From IMG/VR virus record IMGVR_UViG_3300042557_000130, positions 1-31,493 of that record: a stretch of 31,493 nt of DNA. The stretch is one strand, 5' to 3'. Below are positions 7,341 through 16,181 of the stretch, piece after piece (position 1 is the stretch's first letter; each line of letters begins with the position of its first letter). Position numbers and translations under genes: made by a program. Under the pieces are notes generated by a model. That model had not been told where the DNA came from. It saw only the letters and a list, made by a program, of their open reading frames with translations, and ran no database searches. This DNA is from a virus.

Positions 7341-9355
7341 AAATAAAAGTAAACGCAGCGGATGCTGAAAAAGATTTAAAAAAATTAACAGGTCAATTTG
7401 AAGACTTAGGCAAGACTGCAACAAAATCAATAAACAATATTGAGAAAGGTGTAGAAGATACTGAGAAATCTACCAAATCGTTAGCAGATGGTTTTAAAGG
7501 TGTAGGCTTAGCTATTAAAGCTATGGGTATTGGTTTAATCATTGGTGCATTAAGTACTTTAAAAGAAGTATTTATGGGCAATCAAAAGGTTGCTGATACT
7601 TTTGCTGCAGTTATGGGTACTGTATCAAATATCTTTTCACAGGTTACAAACATAATTGTTTCAATGGTTGAAAAGGTTGGTAGTGCTACAAATGGTTTTG
7701 AAGGTTTAAGAAAAACAATAGGTGGTTTACTTACGTTAAGTTTAACGCCATTAAAAGCAGCGTTCTACGGAATTAAATTAACTATTGATGAAGTACGTTT
7801 AGCTTGGGAAGAATCTATATTTGGTGATGGTGACCCGAAAACAATTAAGAAACTTACTGAGCGTATAAACGAAACTAAAACAAGTTTAAAAGAAGTAGGA
7901 ACAGATGCTGTTAAAGCAGGTAAACAAGTTGCTAATAATATTGGTAAAGCGGTAACTGAAGTAGGTGCAGTTGTAGCAGGTAGTGTTGAAGGTATTTCTA
8001 AAATATCAGTTGCAGGTGCATACGAACAAGCTAAAGCAAATGTACAATTACAAAACACTGCTAAATTAGCTGAGGCAAATCAAGCACGTTTAGTTGAACA
8101 ATACGATAGACAAGCTGAGAAATTACGTCAAGTTCGTGATGAAGAACGTAATAGTGTTGAAGATAGAATTAAAGCTAACAACGATTTAAATAAAGTTTTA
8201 AAGAGTCAAGAACAAGCTATGTTGGCACAAGCAGACGCTCAAATAGCTGCTGCACAATCTACGTTAGCACAAAACAAAAGTATTGAAAATCAAGTAGCAG
8301 TTACAAACGCTTTAGCAAATCGTGAAGGAGTACTTGCACAAATTGAAGGTTTACGTTCAGAACAAAAAGCAAATGACTTGGCTTTGAATAAAGAACTTAT
8401 TGATTTAACTAAAACCAAACAAGAAGCAGAAACACAATTAGCTATTAACGAATCTAATTTTGCAGCAGAACGTATTAGAAACGAAGAAGCTCAATTACAA
8501 TCTAAAAAAGATGCGTTAGAACAAAATAAAATAATAGAATTACAACGTTTACAAAATGTAATTGATTCTGCTAATTTAGGAACACAAGCAAGAGTAGATG
8601 CTGAAAACGAATACGCTTTAAAGAAACAAGAAATAGAACAACAAATATTATTAGCTGAAGATGCTATTGCTGAATTTAAAAGAAATAAGGCAGTTGAAAA
8701 TCAACAACTATTAATAGACAATGAAACGTTAAGTTTTGAAACAAGAAGAAACGCTTTAATAGAACAAGAACGTTTATTATTAGAAGACAAAGCATTATCT
8801 GAAGAACAACGAAATGCTATTGAGCAACAATACGCTAATGCAAGAATTGAAATTGGTAGATTAGAGTTTGAACAAAAGATGGCACAAGCAAACGAAACTG
8901 CAAATGTGTTAAACAATTTGGCTTCTTTAGTTGGTAAACAAACTGCTGCAGGTAAAGCATTGGGTATTGCAACTGCATTGATAAATACTTATGTTGGGGT
9001 TTCTGAAGCATTGAAACAAAAATCAACATTGCCTTCACCTTATGATTACGTTGCAAAAGCTGTAAACGTTGCAGGTATATTAGCAACAGGTTTTAAATCG
9101 GTTAAAGCAATTACTGCTGTAAAAGTTCCCGGTGGTGGAGGCGGTGGTGGTGGTGCTACTCCTTCAATGTCTGCTTCAGGTGGTGGTGGTACTCCTGCTG
9201 CACCAAGTTTTAACGTTGTAGGTAATAGTGGTGTAAATCAAATTGCTCAAACGTTAGGCGCTCAGCAACCTGTACAAGCGTATGTAGTTGCAAACAATGT
9301 AACAACTGCACAAGCATTAGACAGAAACATTATTCAAAATGCAAGTATGGGTTAA
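7322..9355 (+). CDS. Tape measure protein
   Basis: This 677-residue protein sets tail length and is packed inside the tail tube. A short N-terminal domain (MAVKTVEIKVNAADAEKDLKK) is followed by a hydrophobic Gly-rich segment (GLAIKAMGIGLIIGALSTL, about residues 60-85). Next comes a very long Gln/Glu/Ala/Arg coiled coil (about 220-540). A second hydrophobic stretch is followed by Gly-rich linkers near residues 600-625. By the lambda rule of about 0.15 nm per residue, the tail would be near 100 nm. It follows the tail-tip genes, whereas many siphoviruses place it before them. Confidence 0.9.
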   Translation: MAVKTVEIKVNAADAEKDLKKLTGQFEDLGKTATKSINNIEKGVEDTEKSTKSLADGFKGVGLAIKAMGIGLIIGALSTLKEVFMGNQKVADTFAAVMGTVSNIFSQVTNIIVSMVEKVGSATNGFEGLRKTIGGLLTLSLTPLKAAFYGIKLTIDEVRLAWEESIFGDGDPKTIKKLTERINETKTSLKEVGTDAVKAGKQVANNIGKAVTEVGAVVAGSVEGISKISVAGAYEQAKANVQLQNTAKLAEANQARLVEQYDRQAEKLRQVRDEERNSVEDRIKANNDLNKVLKSQEQAMLAQADAQIAAAQSTLAQNKSIENQVAVTNALANREGVLAQIEGLRSEQKANDLALNKELIDLTKTKQEAETQLAINESNFAAERIRNEEAQLQSKKDALEQNKIIELQRLQNVIDSANLGTQARVDAENEYALKKQEIEQQILLAEDAIAEFKRNKAVENQQLLIDNETLSFETRRNALIEQERLLLEDKALSEEQRNAIEQQYANARIEIGRLEFEQKMAQANETANVLNNLASLVGKQTAAGKALGIATALINTYVGVSEALKQKSTLPSPYDYVAKAVNVAGILATGFKSVKAITAVKVPGGGGGGGGATPSMSASGGGGTPAAPSFNVVGNSGVNQIAQTLGAQQPVQAYVVANNVTTAQALDRNIIQNASMG

Positions 9356-9393
9356 CAATTTAACAAATAATTAATTTTAAAAATAAAAACATA

Positions 9394-9987
9394 ATGAATT
9401 TAATTGAACTTATTATAGACGATAAAGAAGAAATGCAAGGTGTGGATGCCATCAGTGTGGTTGAATCACCTGCTATTGAATCTGACTTTATTGCATTGAA
9501 ATCTGAAGAAGTTAAACTTGCTGAAGTAAGTAAAGAAAAACGTATCTTAATGGGTGCAGTTTTAATTCCTGAAAAGCCAATTTACCGAAGAAATGGTGAA
9601 GATGAATATTATATTTATTTTTCAAAAGAAACTGTGGTAAAAGCATCGCAGTTGTTTTTAAAGAAAGGTAAACAAGGTAATTCTACATTAGAACATCAAA
9701 AAGCTATTGAAGGTTTAACTGTTGTTGAAAGTTGGATTGTTGAAGATTTAACTAAAGACAAAACAGCTTTATATAATTTAAGTGTTCCTGTTGGTACTTG
9801 GATGGCAAGTATTAAAGTTGACAATGATGAAATTTGGAACGATTACGTTAAAACAGGAAAAGTAAAAGGTTTCAGTTTGGAAGGACATTTTGCTGACCAA
9901 TTAGAAAAGAAAAAAGAATTAAGCAAGGTACTCACTGAAGATGAAGTATTAGTTGAAAAAATAAAAGAAATACTTAAAAACGCATAA
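9394..9987 (+). CDS. XkdF-like prohead protease
   Basis: This 197-residue protein matches the XkdF-type putative serine protease family. It has AISVVESPAIESDF near the N-terminus, KRILMGAVLIPEKPIYR, then STLEHQK, TVVESWIVED and a VPVGTWMASIKVDNDEIW segment, ending in GKVKGFSLEGHF. The family is predicted to mature the capsid by cleaving the scaffold and capsid proteins. His at STLEHQK and Ser in KGFSLEG are candidate catalytic residues by analogy. It heads the head module, after a TTTTAAAAATAAAA leader, and its stop overlaps the next ATG. Confidence 0.8.
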   Translation: MNLIELIIDDKEEMQGVDAISVVESPAIESDFIALKSEEVKLAEVSKEKRILMGAVLIPEKPIYRRNGEDEYYIYFSKETVVKASQLFLKKGKQGNSTLEHQKAIEGLTVVESWIVEDLTKDKTALYNLSVPVGTWMASIKVDNDEIWNDYVKTGKVKGFSLEGHFADQLEKKKELSKVLTEDEVLVEKIKEILKNA

Positions 9988-10607
9988 TGAAAAATACTTC
10001 ATTTAGAGTTCACGTACAACAATCAACACAAACCGAAGTAAATGATGTAAACATCGAACAAGGTGCTATGCTTGTAACTGATGAATCTTTATTTATGGGG
10101 TTCAATGGCGAACAAGTTAGAGTTTACCCACCTCAATCAGATAAAATGGGTTTAGGTTGGGCAAGATACGATGACACGCAATACACAAGTGCTTCACCTT
10201 ATTCGTTTACTACAACTGCTTTTACTTTACCTAATAACAAAGGTAATGTAATTGATGACCATATACATTCAGAAATTGAATATTATAATAACAATAAATT
10301 ATATGCAGAGTTTGAAAACGATGTGTATATAGTTACAATAGCATTTAAAGCTCAAATAAGCAACGCAAACGGATACGTTGATATTTATCTTGAAGGTGGT
10401 AATGGAACGCCTTACGATAGGGTGCGTGATACAATTACTTTTCCAAAAGGAAACAACGTTGAACATACCTACGCAAAAACGTTTCAATACTATGCAGATG
10501 AAGATGTTGTAACAAATGGTTTAAGCGTTAAAATCAAAGCAAGTCATTCGGGAAGCATACACGATGTAATATATTTTATTCAAAGAACACAAAACCATAA
10601 ATATTAA
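9987..10607 (+). CDS. Probable head fibre/decoration protein
   Basis: This 206-residue protein has a small N-terminal region (VNDVNIEQGAMLVTDESLF, FNGEQVRVYPP) like the attachment part of phage head fibres. A beta-sandwich follows from about residue 65 (GWARYDDTQY, YVDIYLEGGNG, LSVKIKASHSG), similar in pattern to jelly-roll domains. It is placed between the protease and the capsid genes. A minor capsid or fibre role is inferred; I cannot name a family with certainty. Its ATG overlaps the protease stop by one base. Confidence 0.45.
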   Translation: MKNTSFRVHVQQSTQTEVNDVNIEQGAMLVTDESLFMGFNGEQVRVYPPQSDKMGLGWARYDDTQYTSASPYSFTTTAFTLPNNKGNVIDDHIHSEIEYYNNNKLYAEFENDVYIVTIAFKAQISNANGYVDIYLEGGNGTPYDRVRDTITFPKGNNVEHTYAKTFQYYADEDVVTNGLSVKIKASHSGSIHDVIYFIQRTQNHKY

Positions 10608-10609
10608 AT

Positions 10610-10804
10610 ATGAAAGCTACAAAAAGTAAAACAAGTCCAAAAGGCGGGAACAGAGGTTGTCTTTGTAAAGATGGCACTTACAAAAAAGAATGTTGTAATG
10701 GTGATTTACAAGCGCAAGGTGTAGGTGCTACACTTTCGCAAGGTGGTGAATCATTAATTACTATTGTTGATGGAACAAGAACTATAGTAAGAAGTAACGG
10801 ATAA
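10610..10804 (+). CDS. Small Cys-rich protein (64 aa)
   Basis: The protein carries GCLCKDGTYKKECCNGD, four cysteines in 14 residues, followed by LQAQGVGATLSQGG. This combination recurs in flavobacterial phages next to head genes. The cysteines could bind zinc or form a clasp, and the rest looks like two beta strands (LITIVDGTRTIV). A minor virion role is possible from position only. It ends before a short inverted repeat. Confidence 0.65.
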   Translation: MKATKSKTSPKGGNRGCLCKDGTYKKECCNGDLQAQGVGATLSQGGESLITIVDGTRTIVRSNG

Positions 10805-10811
10805 AAACAAA

Positions 10812-10829
10812 TTGTTAAAAATATAACAA
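10812..10829. repeat. Inverted repeat TTGTTA-N6-TAACAA
   Basis: A perfect 6-bp inverted repeat lies in the 59-base gap before the next gene, followed by the A/T leader that also precedes other late genes. There is no T-run, so it is not a clear terminator. It could be an operator or a chance pattern in AT-rich DNA. Confidence 0.35.
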
Positions 10830-10863
10830 AACTTTATAATATTAATTTTAAAACAAAAATCAA

Positions 10864-11268
10864 ATGAGTACGTTAAAATCCGTAGGTAACAAATTATTTA
10901 AAACAGAACTTGCTACACAAAAAGTTGAATTAGCTATTGCTGATGATATGGCAAAACTTTCTTCTGAAGCTGATGCTATGTTAGCAAAATTAAAAGCAGA
11001 CAATCAAAATTTAAGAACCATTGACAAAGCTATTGAAGATGCAAAAAAATTAGGTCAATCTGAATTAGCAAAAGCAGTTAAAAATATAGTTTCTGCTGAA
11101 GGTACAATGAAAAAAATAACTGACACTTTAGCTAAAGCTGAAAAATCTGCAAAAGAGTTAGGTATTGATGTAAAAACTATTCCTGCTTATAGTCCATTAA
11201 GCAAGGTTTATGATTTATTGGATGTTTATACTGAAGATAAAGAATTTGGAGAATTTAAAAACCTATAA
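10864..11268 (+). CDS. Helical protein, possible scaffold component (134 aa)
   Basis: The protein is nearly all helix with Ala, Lys and Glu heptads (LATQKVELAIADDMAKLSSEA), then a short ordered end (IPAYSPLSKVYDLLDVYTEDKE). It lies between the protease and the capsid gene, where scaffold genes are normal. It does not match a scaffold family I can name. The gap before it holds the A/T leader and the inverted repeat. Confidence 0.5.
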   Translation: MSTLKSVGNKLFKTELATQKVELAIADDMAKLSSEADAMLAKLKADNQNLRTIDKAIEDAKKLGQSELAKAVKNIVSAEGTMKKITDTLAKAEKSAKELGIDVKTIPAYSPLSKVYDLLDVYTEDKEFGEFKNL

Positions 11269-11283
11269 TTAAATTAAATATAA

Positions 11284-11838
11284 ATGTCGAACGTAATTAA
11301 CCAAATTAAAACCTTATTGGGAATGGAAGTAAAACTTGCTCAAATGGCTTTAGAAAATGGTACTATTATCGAAGCTGAAATGTTTGAAGCAGGTGCAAGT
11401 GTTTTCATCGTAAATGAAGAAGACAGAATTGCATTGCCTGTTGGAGAATACAAGTTAGAAGATGGTATGATTTTAATCGTAGCCGAAGAAGGTATTATTG
11501 CTGAAATCAAAGAAATGGAAGCAGAAGTTGTTGAAGAAGCACCTGCTGAAGTAGAAGTTGAAGTAGAGCAAGAAATGGCTGAAGTTAAAGAACCTAAAAG
11601 AGTAATTGAATCAGTTACTAAAGAAATGTTCTTTGCTGAAATCGAATCTTTAAGAAAAGAAATCGAAGAATTAAAATTAGCTAAAGTAGAAGTGAAAGTT
11701 GAAGAAGTAGAATTATCTGCTGAACCTTTAACACACAATCCTGATGCTACAACTAAAAGAGAATTACATACATTCTCACAAAACAGACAAAAAACAACTT
11801 TTGATTCTGTATTAAACAAAATTTCAAACTTTAAATAA
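11284..11838 (+). CDS. Probable scaffolding protein (184 aa)
   Basis: It is very acidic in the middle (about residues 75-105, a Glu-, Val- and Ala-rich stretch), followed by a coiled coil (FFAEIESLRKEIEELKLAK) and a basic C-terminus (SVLNKISNFK). Acidic linker, coiled coil and short basic capsid-binding tail is the usual scaffold plan. The N-terminal third forms a small beta unit (FEAGASVFIVNEEDRIALPV). It ends eight bases before the major capsid gene. Cleavage by the XkdF-like protease would be expected. Confidence 0.6.
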   Translation: MSNVINQIKTLLGMEVKLAQMALENGTIIEAEMFEAGASVFIVNEEDRIALPVGEYKLEDGMILIVAEEGIIAEIKEMEAEVVEEAPAEVEVEVEQEMAEVKEPKRVIESVTKEMFFAEIESLRKEIEELKLAKVEVKVEEVELSAEPLTHNPDATTKRELHTFSQNRQKTTFDSVLNKISNFK

Positions 11839-11845
11839 TTAAAAA

Positions 11846-12778
11846 ATGGCGACTACAACCTCTATTACAACTACTTATGCAGGTCAATTTGCAGGGAAAT
11901 ATATTTCTGCTGCATTATTGTCAGCTTCTACTATCGAAAACGGTGGTATTGAAGTAAAACCAAACATTGCTTACAAAGAAGTTATCAAAAGATTAGCAAC
12001 TAACGATTTAGTCAAAGATGCTACTTGTGATTTCGATGCAACTTCTACAGTTACTTTAACTGAAAGAATTATTACTCCTGAGGAATTCCAAATCAATTTA
12101 CAACTTTGTAAAAAAGACTTTAAATCGGATTGGGAAAGCATCCAAATGGGATACAGCGCATTCGATTCAATGCCACCTTCTTTTCAAGATTTCTTATTAG
12201 CACACGTTGCTGCTAAAGCTGCTCAAAACAACGAAATTTCTATTTGGAGAGGTGCTAACGCTACTGCAGGTCAATTTGATGGTTTCGTTACTTTAGCTAC
12301 TGCTGATTCAACTGTTATCGATGTAGCGGGTGAAGCTATTACTGCTGCAAACGTTATTGAAGAATTAGGAAAAGTTGTTGATGCAATTCCTGCTACACTT
12401 TACGGACAAGAAGATTTATACATCTATGTTTCTCAAAACGTTGCTCGTGCTTACGTTCGTGCTTTAGGTGGATTTGGTGCTTCAGGTTTAGGTGCTAATG
12501 GTACTAACGCACAAGGAACACAATGGTTCAACAATGGTTCATTATCTTTTGATGGTGTTAAATTGTTTGTTGCAAACGGATTAGCTAACAACTATATGAT
12601 GGCTGCTCAAAAATCTAACTTATACTTCGGTACAGGTTTATTAGCTGACCACAATGAAGTGAAAGTGATTGATATGGCTGACATCGATGGTTCACAAAAT
12701 GTAAGAATCGTAATGAGATTTACTGCAGGTGTACAATACGGTGTAGGTTCTGAAATCGTTCTTTACACTCCTGCATAA
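11846..12778 (+). CDS. Major capsid protein
   Basis: This 310-residue protein fits an HK97-fold capsid protein of Bacteroidota phages. It has an N-arm (TTSITTTYAGQFAGKYISAA), an E-loop-like region around ATSTVTLTERIITPEEF, a spine helix (SFQDFLLAHVAAKAAQNNE) and a compact A-domain (ANVIEELGKVVDAIPATLYG). A beta-rich C-terminus (VRIVMRFTAGVQYGVGSEIV) completes it. The order protease, scaffold, capsid and a strong terminator immediately after it all agree. It appears richer in C-ending codons (ATC, TTC, AAC) than its neighbours, as expected for a highly expressed gene. Confidence 0.85.
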   Translation: MATTTSITTTYAGQFAGKYISAALLSASTIENGGIEVKPNIAYKEVIKRLATNDLVKDATCDFDATSTVTLTERIITPEEFQINLQLCKKDFKSDWESIQMGYSAFDSMPPSFQDFLLAHVAAKAAQNNEISIWRGANATAGQFDGFVTLATADSTVIDVAGEAITAANVIEELGKVVDAIPATLYGQEDLYIYVSQNVARAYVRALGGFGASGLGANGTNAQGTQWFNNGSLSFDGVKLFVANGLANNYMMAAQKSNLYFGTGLLADHNEVKVIDMADIDGSQNVRIVMRFTAGVQYGVGSEIVLYTPA

Positions 12779-12800
12779 TTTTTGAATAACCAATTCAAAG

Positions 12801-12832
12801 GGGTGGTGCAATAAACGCCACCCTTTTTTTTT
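12801..12832 (+). terminator. Strong terminator after capsid gene
   Basis: GGGTGG (12801-12806) pairs with CCACCC (12818-12823), with a further inner G-C pair, followed by nine T. It is the most stable hairpin I see in the window and separates the capsid from the tail tube gene. Confidence 0.9.
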
Positions 12833-12856
12833 AATAACATATAAAAACATAAACAA

Positions 12857-13384
12857 ATGGCTTGTGATTTAGGATTCGGAAGAATTGAACCTTGTAAGGA
12901 TTCAGTAGGTGGATTGAAAGCGGTTTATTTCGTAAACTATGGCGATGCTACAGGATACACTTATGATGCAACGAACACAGATGTGATTGATGCAGTAGCA
13001 GGTACTCCAACGGCATACAAATACGATTTAAAAGGTGCTTCAACATTTACACAAAACGTAAATAGTTCTCGTGAAAATGGTACAACATTTTTTGAGCAAG
13101 TATTGGAATTAACATTTAAAAAATTAACTGTTAAAGACCACAAAGAATTGAAATTAATGGCTTATGGACGTCCACAAGTTATTGTAGAAGATAACAACGG
13201 AAACTTCTTTTATGCAGGTTTAGAACACGGAATGGATGTTACAGGTGGTACTATCGTAACAGGTGGTGCTATGGGTGATTTAAGTGGATATACTTTAACG
13301 TTAACAGGAATGGAACAAGTACCTGCTAACTTTATTGGTGACACGTTAACTGCTGCAGGATTTACAGTAGTTGTTGGTTCTTAA
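12857..13384 (+). CDS. Major tail tube protein
   Basis: This 175-residue protein starts MACDLGFGRIEPCKDSVGG, a beginning typical of flavobacterial phage tail tube proteins. It continues as alternating strands (KYDLKGASTFTQNVN, FFEQVLELTFKKLTVKDHKE, then YTLTLTGMEQVPANF), consistent with the tail-tube barrel. It is transcribed as its own unit, with hairpin terminators on both sides, as expected for a very abundant virion protein. No other gene in the window is a better candidate for the tube. Confidence 0.75.
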   Translation: MACDLGFGRIEPCKDSVGGLKAVYFVNYGDATGYTYDATNTDVIDAVAGTPTAYKYDLKGASTFTQNVNSSRENGTTFFEQVLELTFKKLTVKDHKELKLMAYGRPQVIVEDNNGNFFYAGLEHGMDVTGGTIVTGGAMGDLSGYTLTLTGMEQVPANFIGDTLTAAGFTVVVGS

Positions 13385-13407
13385 TAATCAACTTTAGATT
13401 AAATTAA

Positions 13408-13434
13408 GGGTAGCTTTTTAGTTACCCTTTTTTT
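13408..13434 (+). terminator. Terminator after tail tube gene
   Basis: GGGTAGCT (13408-13415) pairs with AGTTACCC (13420-13427) with one G-T wobble and a TTTT loop, followed by seven T. Confidence 0.88.
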
Positions 13435-13476
13435 GTTTTAACAATTCAACACATTATTTATTTTTAAAATAAAACA

Positions 13477-13806
13477 ATGATAATTCTAAAAGAGCAAGAA
13501 GCACCACAAAATCTTTATGCCACAATTGATGGTTTAGAAGCTGATGCTATTGTTTTACGTGATGAAGAAACTAATACAGAAGAAACTATTGAATGCGTAT
13601 TTTCGATTGATAAATATTACGCAGTTACTAATTTGGTTTTTCCGATAATACAAAATAAATTCTACACACTTACTATTTTAAATGGTACTGATGTAGTTTA
13701 CAAAGATAAAATATTTTGCACAAATCAAATAATAGAACAATTTAGTATAAACAAAGATGTTTACACACAAAGAACTTCTGATAACGAATACATAATTTAT
13801 GAATAA
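13477..13806 (+). CDS. Hypothetical structural protein before portal (109 aa)
   Basis: The protein is beta-rich (MIILKEQEAPQNLYATIDG, FYTLTILNGTDVVYKDKIFC) and resembles small immunoglobulin-like proteins that Bacteroidota phages place before the portal gene. It overlaps the portal start by eight bases, which suggests coupled translation. It follows the TTTTTAAAATAAAA leader. The function is unknown; a minor virion or tail role is likely from position. Confidence 0.6.
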   Translation: MIILKEQEAPQNLYATIDGLEADAIVLRDEETNTEETIECVFSIDKYYAVTNLVFPIIQNKFYTLTILNGTDVVYKDKIFCTNQIIEQFSINKDVYTQRTSDNEYIIYE

Positions 13807-15577
13807 CGTACACATTTTAAGTTTAAGCGCTTATAATTCACCTGTAATAACAGAATCTAAAAATAAAGAGTTTGTTGAATACGGTGAAGATAACAACTAT
13901 TTCCAATATCTTATTGATAGGTTTTTGTATTCAAATACAAATCACGCTATTATTACGGGTGTTGCCAATATGATTTATGGTAAAGGTTTAGATGCTACTG
14001 ATTCAAACAGAAAGCCAAACGAGTATGCACAAATGATGTCTATTGTAAAAAAGGATTGTTTGCGTAAAGTATCATTAGAACGCAAGTTACTTGGAATGGC
14101 TGCAATGCAAGTTATTTACTTGAATGGTAAAGTTAAATCTGTTGAGCATTTTCCTATGCACACATTAAGAGCAGAAAAATGTAACGCTAAAGGTGAAATT
14201 GAAGCTTGGTATTATCATCCTGATTGGTCAAAATATAAAAAAGGTGATGAATTAAAAAAGATTCCTGCATTTAGATTTGGTAACGGAAAAGAAGTTGAAC
14301 TTTACGTTATTAAACCATACGTTTCGGGTTATCATTATTACACTCCTATTGATTATAGTGGTGCTTTACCTTACGCAAAGTTAGAAGAAGAAGTATCTGA
14401 TTACTTGATTAACGATGTAATGAATGGTTTTAGTGGTACTAAAGTAATAAACTTTAATAATAACATACCACCTGAAGAAAAACGTCAAGAAGTTGCAAAC
14501 GAGGTTAAACGCAAATTAACAGGTTCAAAAGGTGACAAAGTAATTGTATCATTTAATGCAAGTGCAGAAAACAAGACAACTGTTGATGATATTCCATTGA
14601 ACGATGCACCTGAACACTATCAATATTTAAGCACTGAATGTTTTGAAAAATTAATCGTTGGTCATAGAGTAACAAGTCCAATGCTTTTAGGTATTCGTGA
14701 TACAGGTGGTGGTATGTCAAACAATGCTGATGAAATTGAAACTGCAACACGTTTAATGGACAATATTGTTATTAGACCATACCAATTAGAAATCATTGAA
14801 GCTATTGATGAAATATTAGCAATTAATGGTATTGCTTTAAACCTATATTTTAAGACAATACAGCCACTTGATTTTATTGATGTAAATACACTTAACGCAG
14901 AAACGAACGAAGAAGAAACAGGCGTTAAAATGAGTAAGGTGTGTTGTTCAACTGACAATACTTTAGACGATGAAATTGCACAAAGTTTAATTGACTTGGG
15001 TGAGTTTGAAAATAAAGATTGGTTATTGATTGATGAAAGTGAAGTTGATTACGATAATGATGATGCTGAAAACGAATTATTAAATAAAGAACCAAAACAA
15101 AGTTTATTATCTAAAGTTTACAATTTTGTAAGCACAGGTTCTGCAAGACCAAACGCTAAAAGTGAACAAGATGAAAACATTGATGGTATTCGTTTTATTA
15201 CACGTTATGTTTATGCAGGTGAAACTACTGCTAAAAGTAGATTGTTTTGCAAGAAGATGAATGAAGCTGATAAGATTTACAGAAAAGAAGATATTTTAAG
15301 AATGTCAGAACAAGCAGTAAACAAAGGTTGGGGTCCACGAGGTGCTGATACTTATTCAATTTGGTTATACAAAGGCGGTGGAGCGTGTCACCATAGATGG
15401 AACAAAAGAGTTTATGCAAGTTTTGAAGGTGTAAACATTGATGTTAATTCACCAAAGGCAAAACAAATAGCAAGTAAAAAAGCTGAAGATTTTGGTTACA
15501 CAATTAAAAACAATGCTTTGGTTTCGCAACGTCCAATAGATATGCCGAACAAAGGATTTTTACCTAAAAACAATTAA
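13799..15577 (+). CDS. Portal protein with C-terminal Cys/His domain
   Basis: The first 460 or so residues look like a portal: an N-terminal wing (FVEYGEDNNYFQYLIDRF, INHAIITGVANMIYGKGLDA type), a VEHFPMHTLRAEKCN strand region, and a clip/stem region (GHRVTSPMLLGIRDTGGG, then IRPYQLEIIEAIDEILA). The portal is the DNA gateway and packs against the terminase. After a variable acidic linker, the last 120 or so residues (from about FITRYVYAGETTAKSRLFC) form a separate domain. It contains GGGACHHRWNKR, recalling the Cys/His ending of MuF-type minor head proteins. At 592 residues it is longer than a plain portal, which supports a fusion. Confidence 0.82.
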   Translation: MNNVHILSLSAYNSPVITESKNKEFVEYGEDNNYFQYLIDRFLYSNTNHAIITGVANMIYGKGLDATDSNRKPNEYAQMMSIVKKDCLRKVSLERKLLGMAAMQVIYLNGKVKSVEHFPMHTLRAEKCNAKGEIEAWYYHPDWSKYKKGDELKKIPAFRFGNGKEVELYVIKPYVSGYHYYTPIDYSGALPYAKLEEEVSDYLINDVMNGFSGTKVINFNNNIPPEEKRQEVANEVKRKLTGSKGDKVIVSFNASAENKTTVDDIPLNDAPEHYQYLSTECFEKLIVGHRVTSPMLLGIRDTGGGMSNNADEIETATRLMDNIVIRPYQLEIIEAIDEILAINGIALNLYFKTIQPLDFIDVNTLNAETNEEETGVKMSKVCCSTDNTLDDEIAQSLIDLGEFENKDWLLIDESEVDYDNDDAENELLNKEPKQSLLSKVYNFVSTGSARPNAKSEQDENIDGIRFITRYVYAGETTAKSRLFCKKMNEADKIYRKEDILRMSEQAVNKGWGPRGADTYSIWLYKGGGACHHRWNKRVYASFEGVNIDVNSPKAKQIASKKAEDFGYTIKNNALVSQRPIDMPNKGFLPKNN

Positions 15578-15580
15578 CAA

Positions 15581-16093
15581 ATGGCTTACGCATTACTAAT
15601 AAGTACAGAAGATGTAAAGAAATTCACTATTCTAAATGGTAATTTAGACCCTGATGATTTCATTCAATATATAAAAATAGCACAAGATATAACAATCCAA
15701 AACTATTTAGGAACTGATTTATATAACAAGTTTCAAACCTTGATTATAAGTGGTGACATTAGCTTAAACGCAAACCTTAAATACAAGAACTTGCTTACTG
15801 ATTATATTAAACCTATGCTTATTCATTTTGCTATGGTTCAATATTTACCATTTGCAGCATATACAATAGCTAATAAAGGTGTATTTAAACACACAAGTGA
15901 AAATGCTACAAGTGTTGAAAAAAACGAAATTGATTTTTTAGTTGAAAAAGAACGTGACATAGCACAACATTACACACAACGTTTTATTGATTTTATGTGT
16001 TTTAACAATTCTGATTTTCCTGAATATAATAGTAATTCAAACGGGGATATGTACCCTGATACAGACAATTTTTATGGTTCGTGGGTTCTCTAA
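15581..16093 (+). CDS. Head-tail connector protein
   Basis: This 170-residue, mostly helical protein starts MAYALLISTEDVKKFTILNG and continues FIQYIKIAQDITIQNYLGTDLYNKF. This pattern is known from Bacteroidota phage head-tail adaptors (HK97 gp6-like). Its place directly after the portal fits an adaptor ring on the portal. The C-terminal 25 residues are low in structure (NSNSNGDMYPDTDNFYGSW). It overlaps a small basic gene by 20 bases. Confidence 0.65.
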   Translation: MAYALLISTEDVKKFTILNGNLDPDDFIQYIKIAQDITIQNYLGTDLYNKFQTLIISGDISLNANLKYKNLLTDYIKPMLIHFAMVQYLPFAAYTIANKGVFKHTSENATSVEKNEIDFLVEKERDIAQHYTQRFIDFMCFNNSDFPEYNSNSNGDMYPDTDNFYGSWVL

Positions 16094-16181
16094 AAAAAGA
16101 AAAAAAGTAGGCAAGTATGAAAAGCCGAAACAAGAAAACAAAAAGAAATTAGAAATATATTTAAGTAAAAATGGCAAATAA
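16074..16181 (+). CDS. Small basic protein (35 aa)
   Basis: The protein MVRGFSKKRKKVGKYEKPK continues Lys-rich to its end. It overlaps the connector gene by 20 bases and the next gene by 11, the tight stacking seen for real genes here. I do not recognise it. It could be a nucleic-acid-binding peptide or a minor head component. A longer in-frame extension to 15987 exists but has no support. Confidence 0.5.
   Translation: MVRGFSKKRKKVGKYEKPKQENKKKLEIYLSKNGK

Noticed and set aside
9120-9200. Gly-rich repeat in the tape measure gene as a separate repeat element
   Set aside because: The GGT/GGA runs encode a flexible Gly linker normal for the end of such proteins.
15987-16073. Longer form of the small basic gene starting at 15987
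   Set aside because: The added part lies entirely within the connector gene in another frame and reads as hydrophobic out-of-frame noise; ATG 16074 gives the natural short gene.
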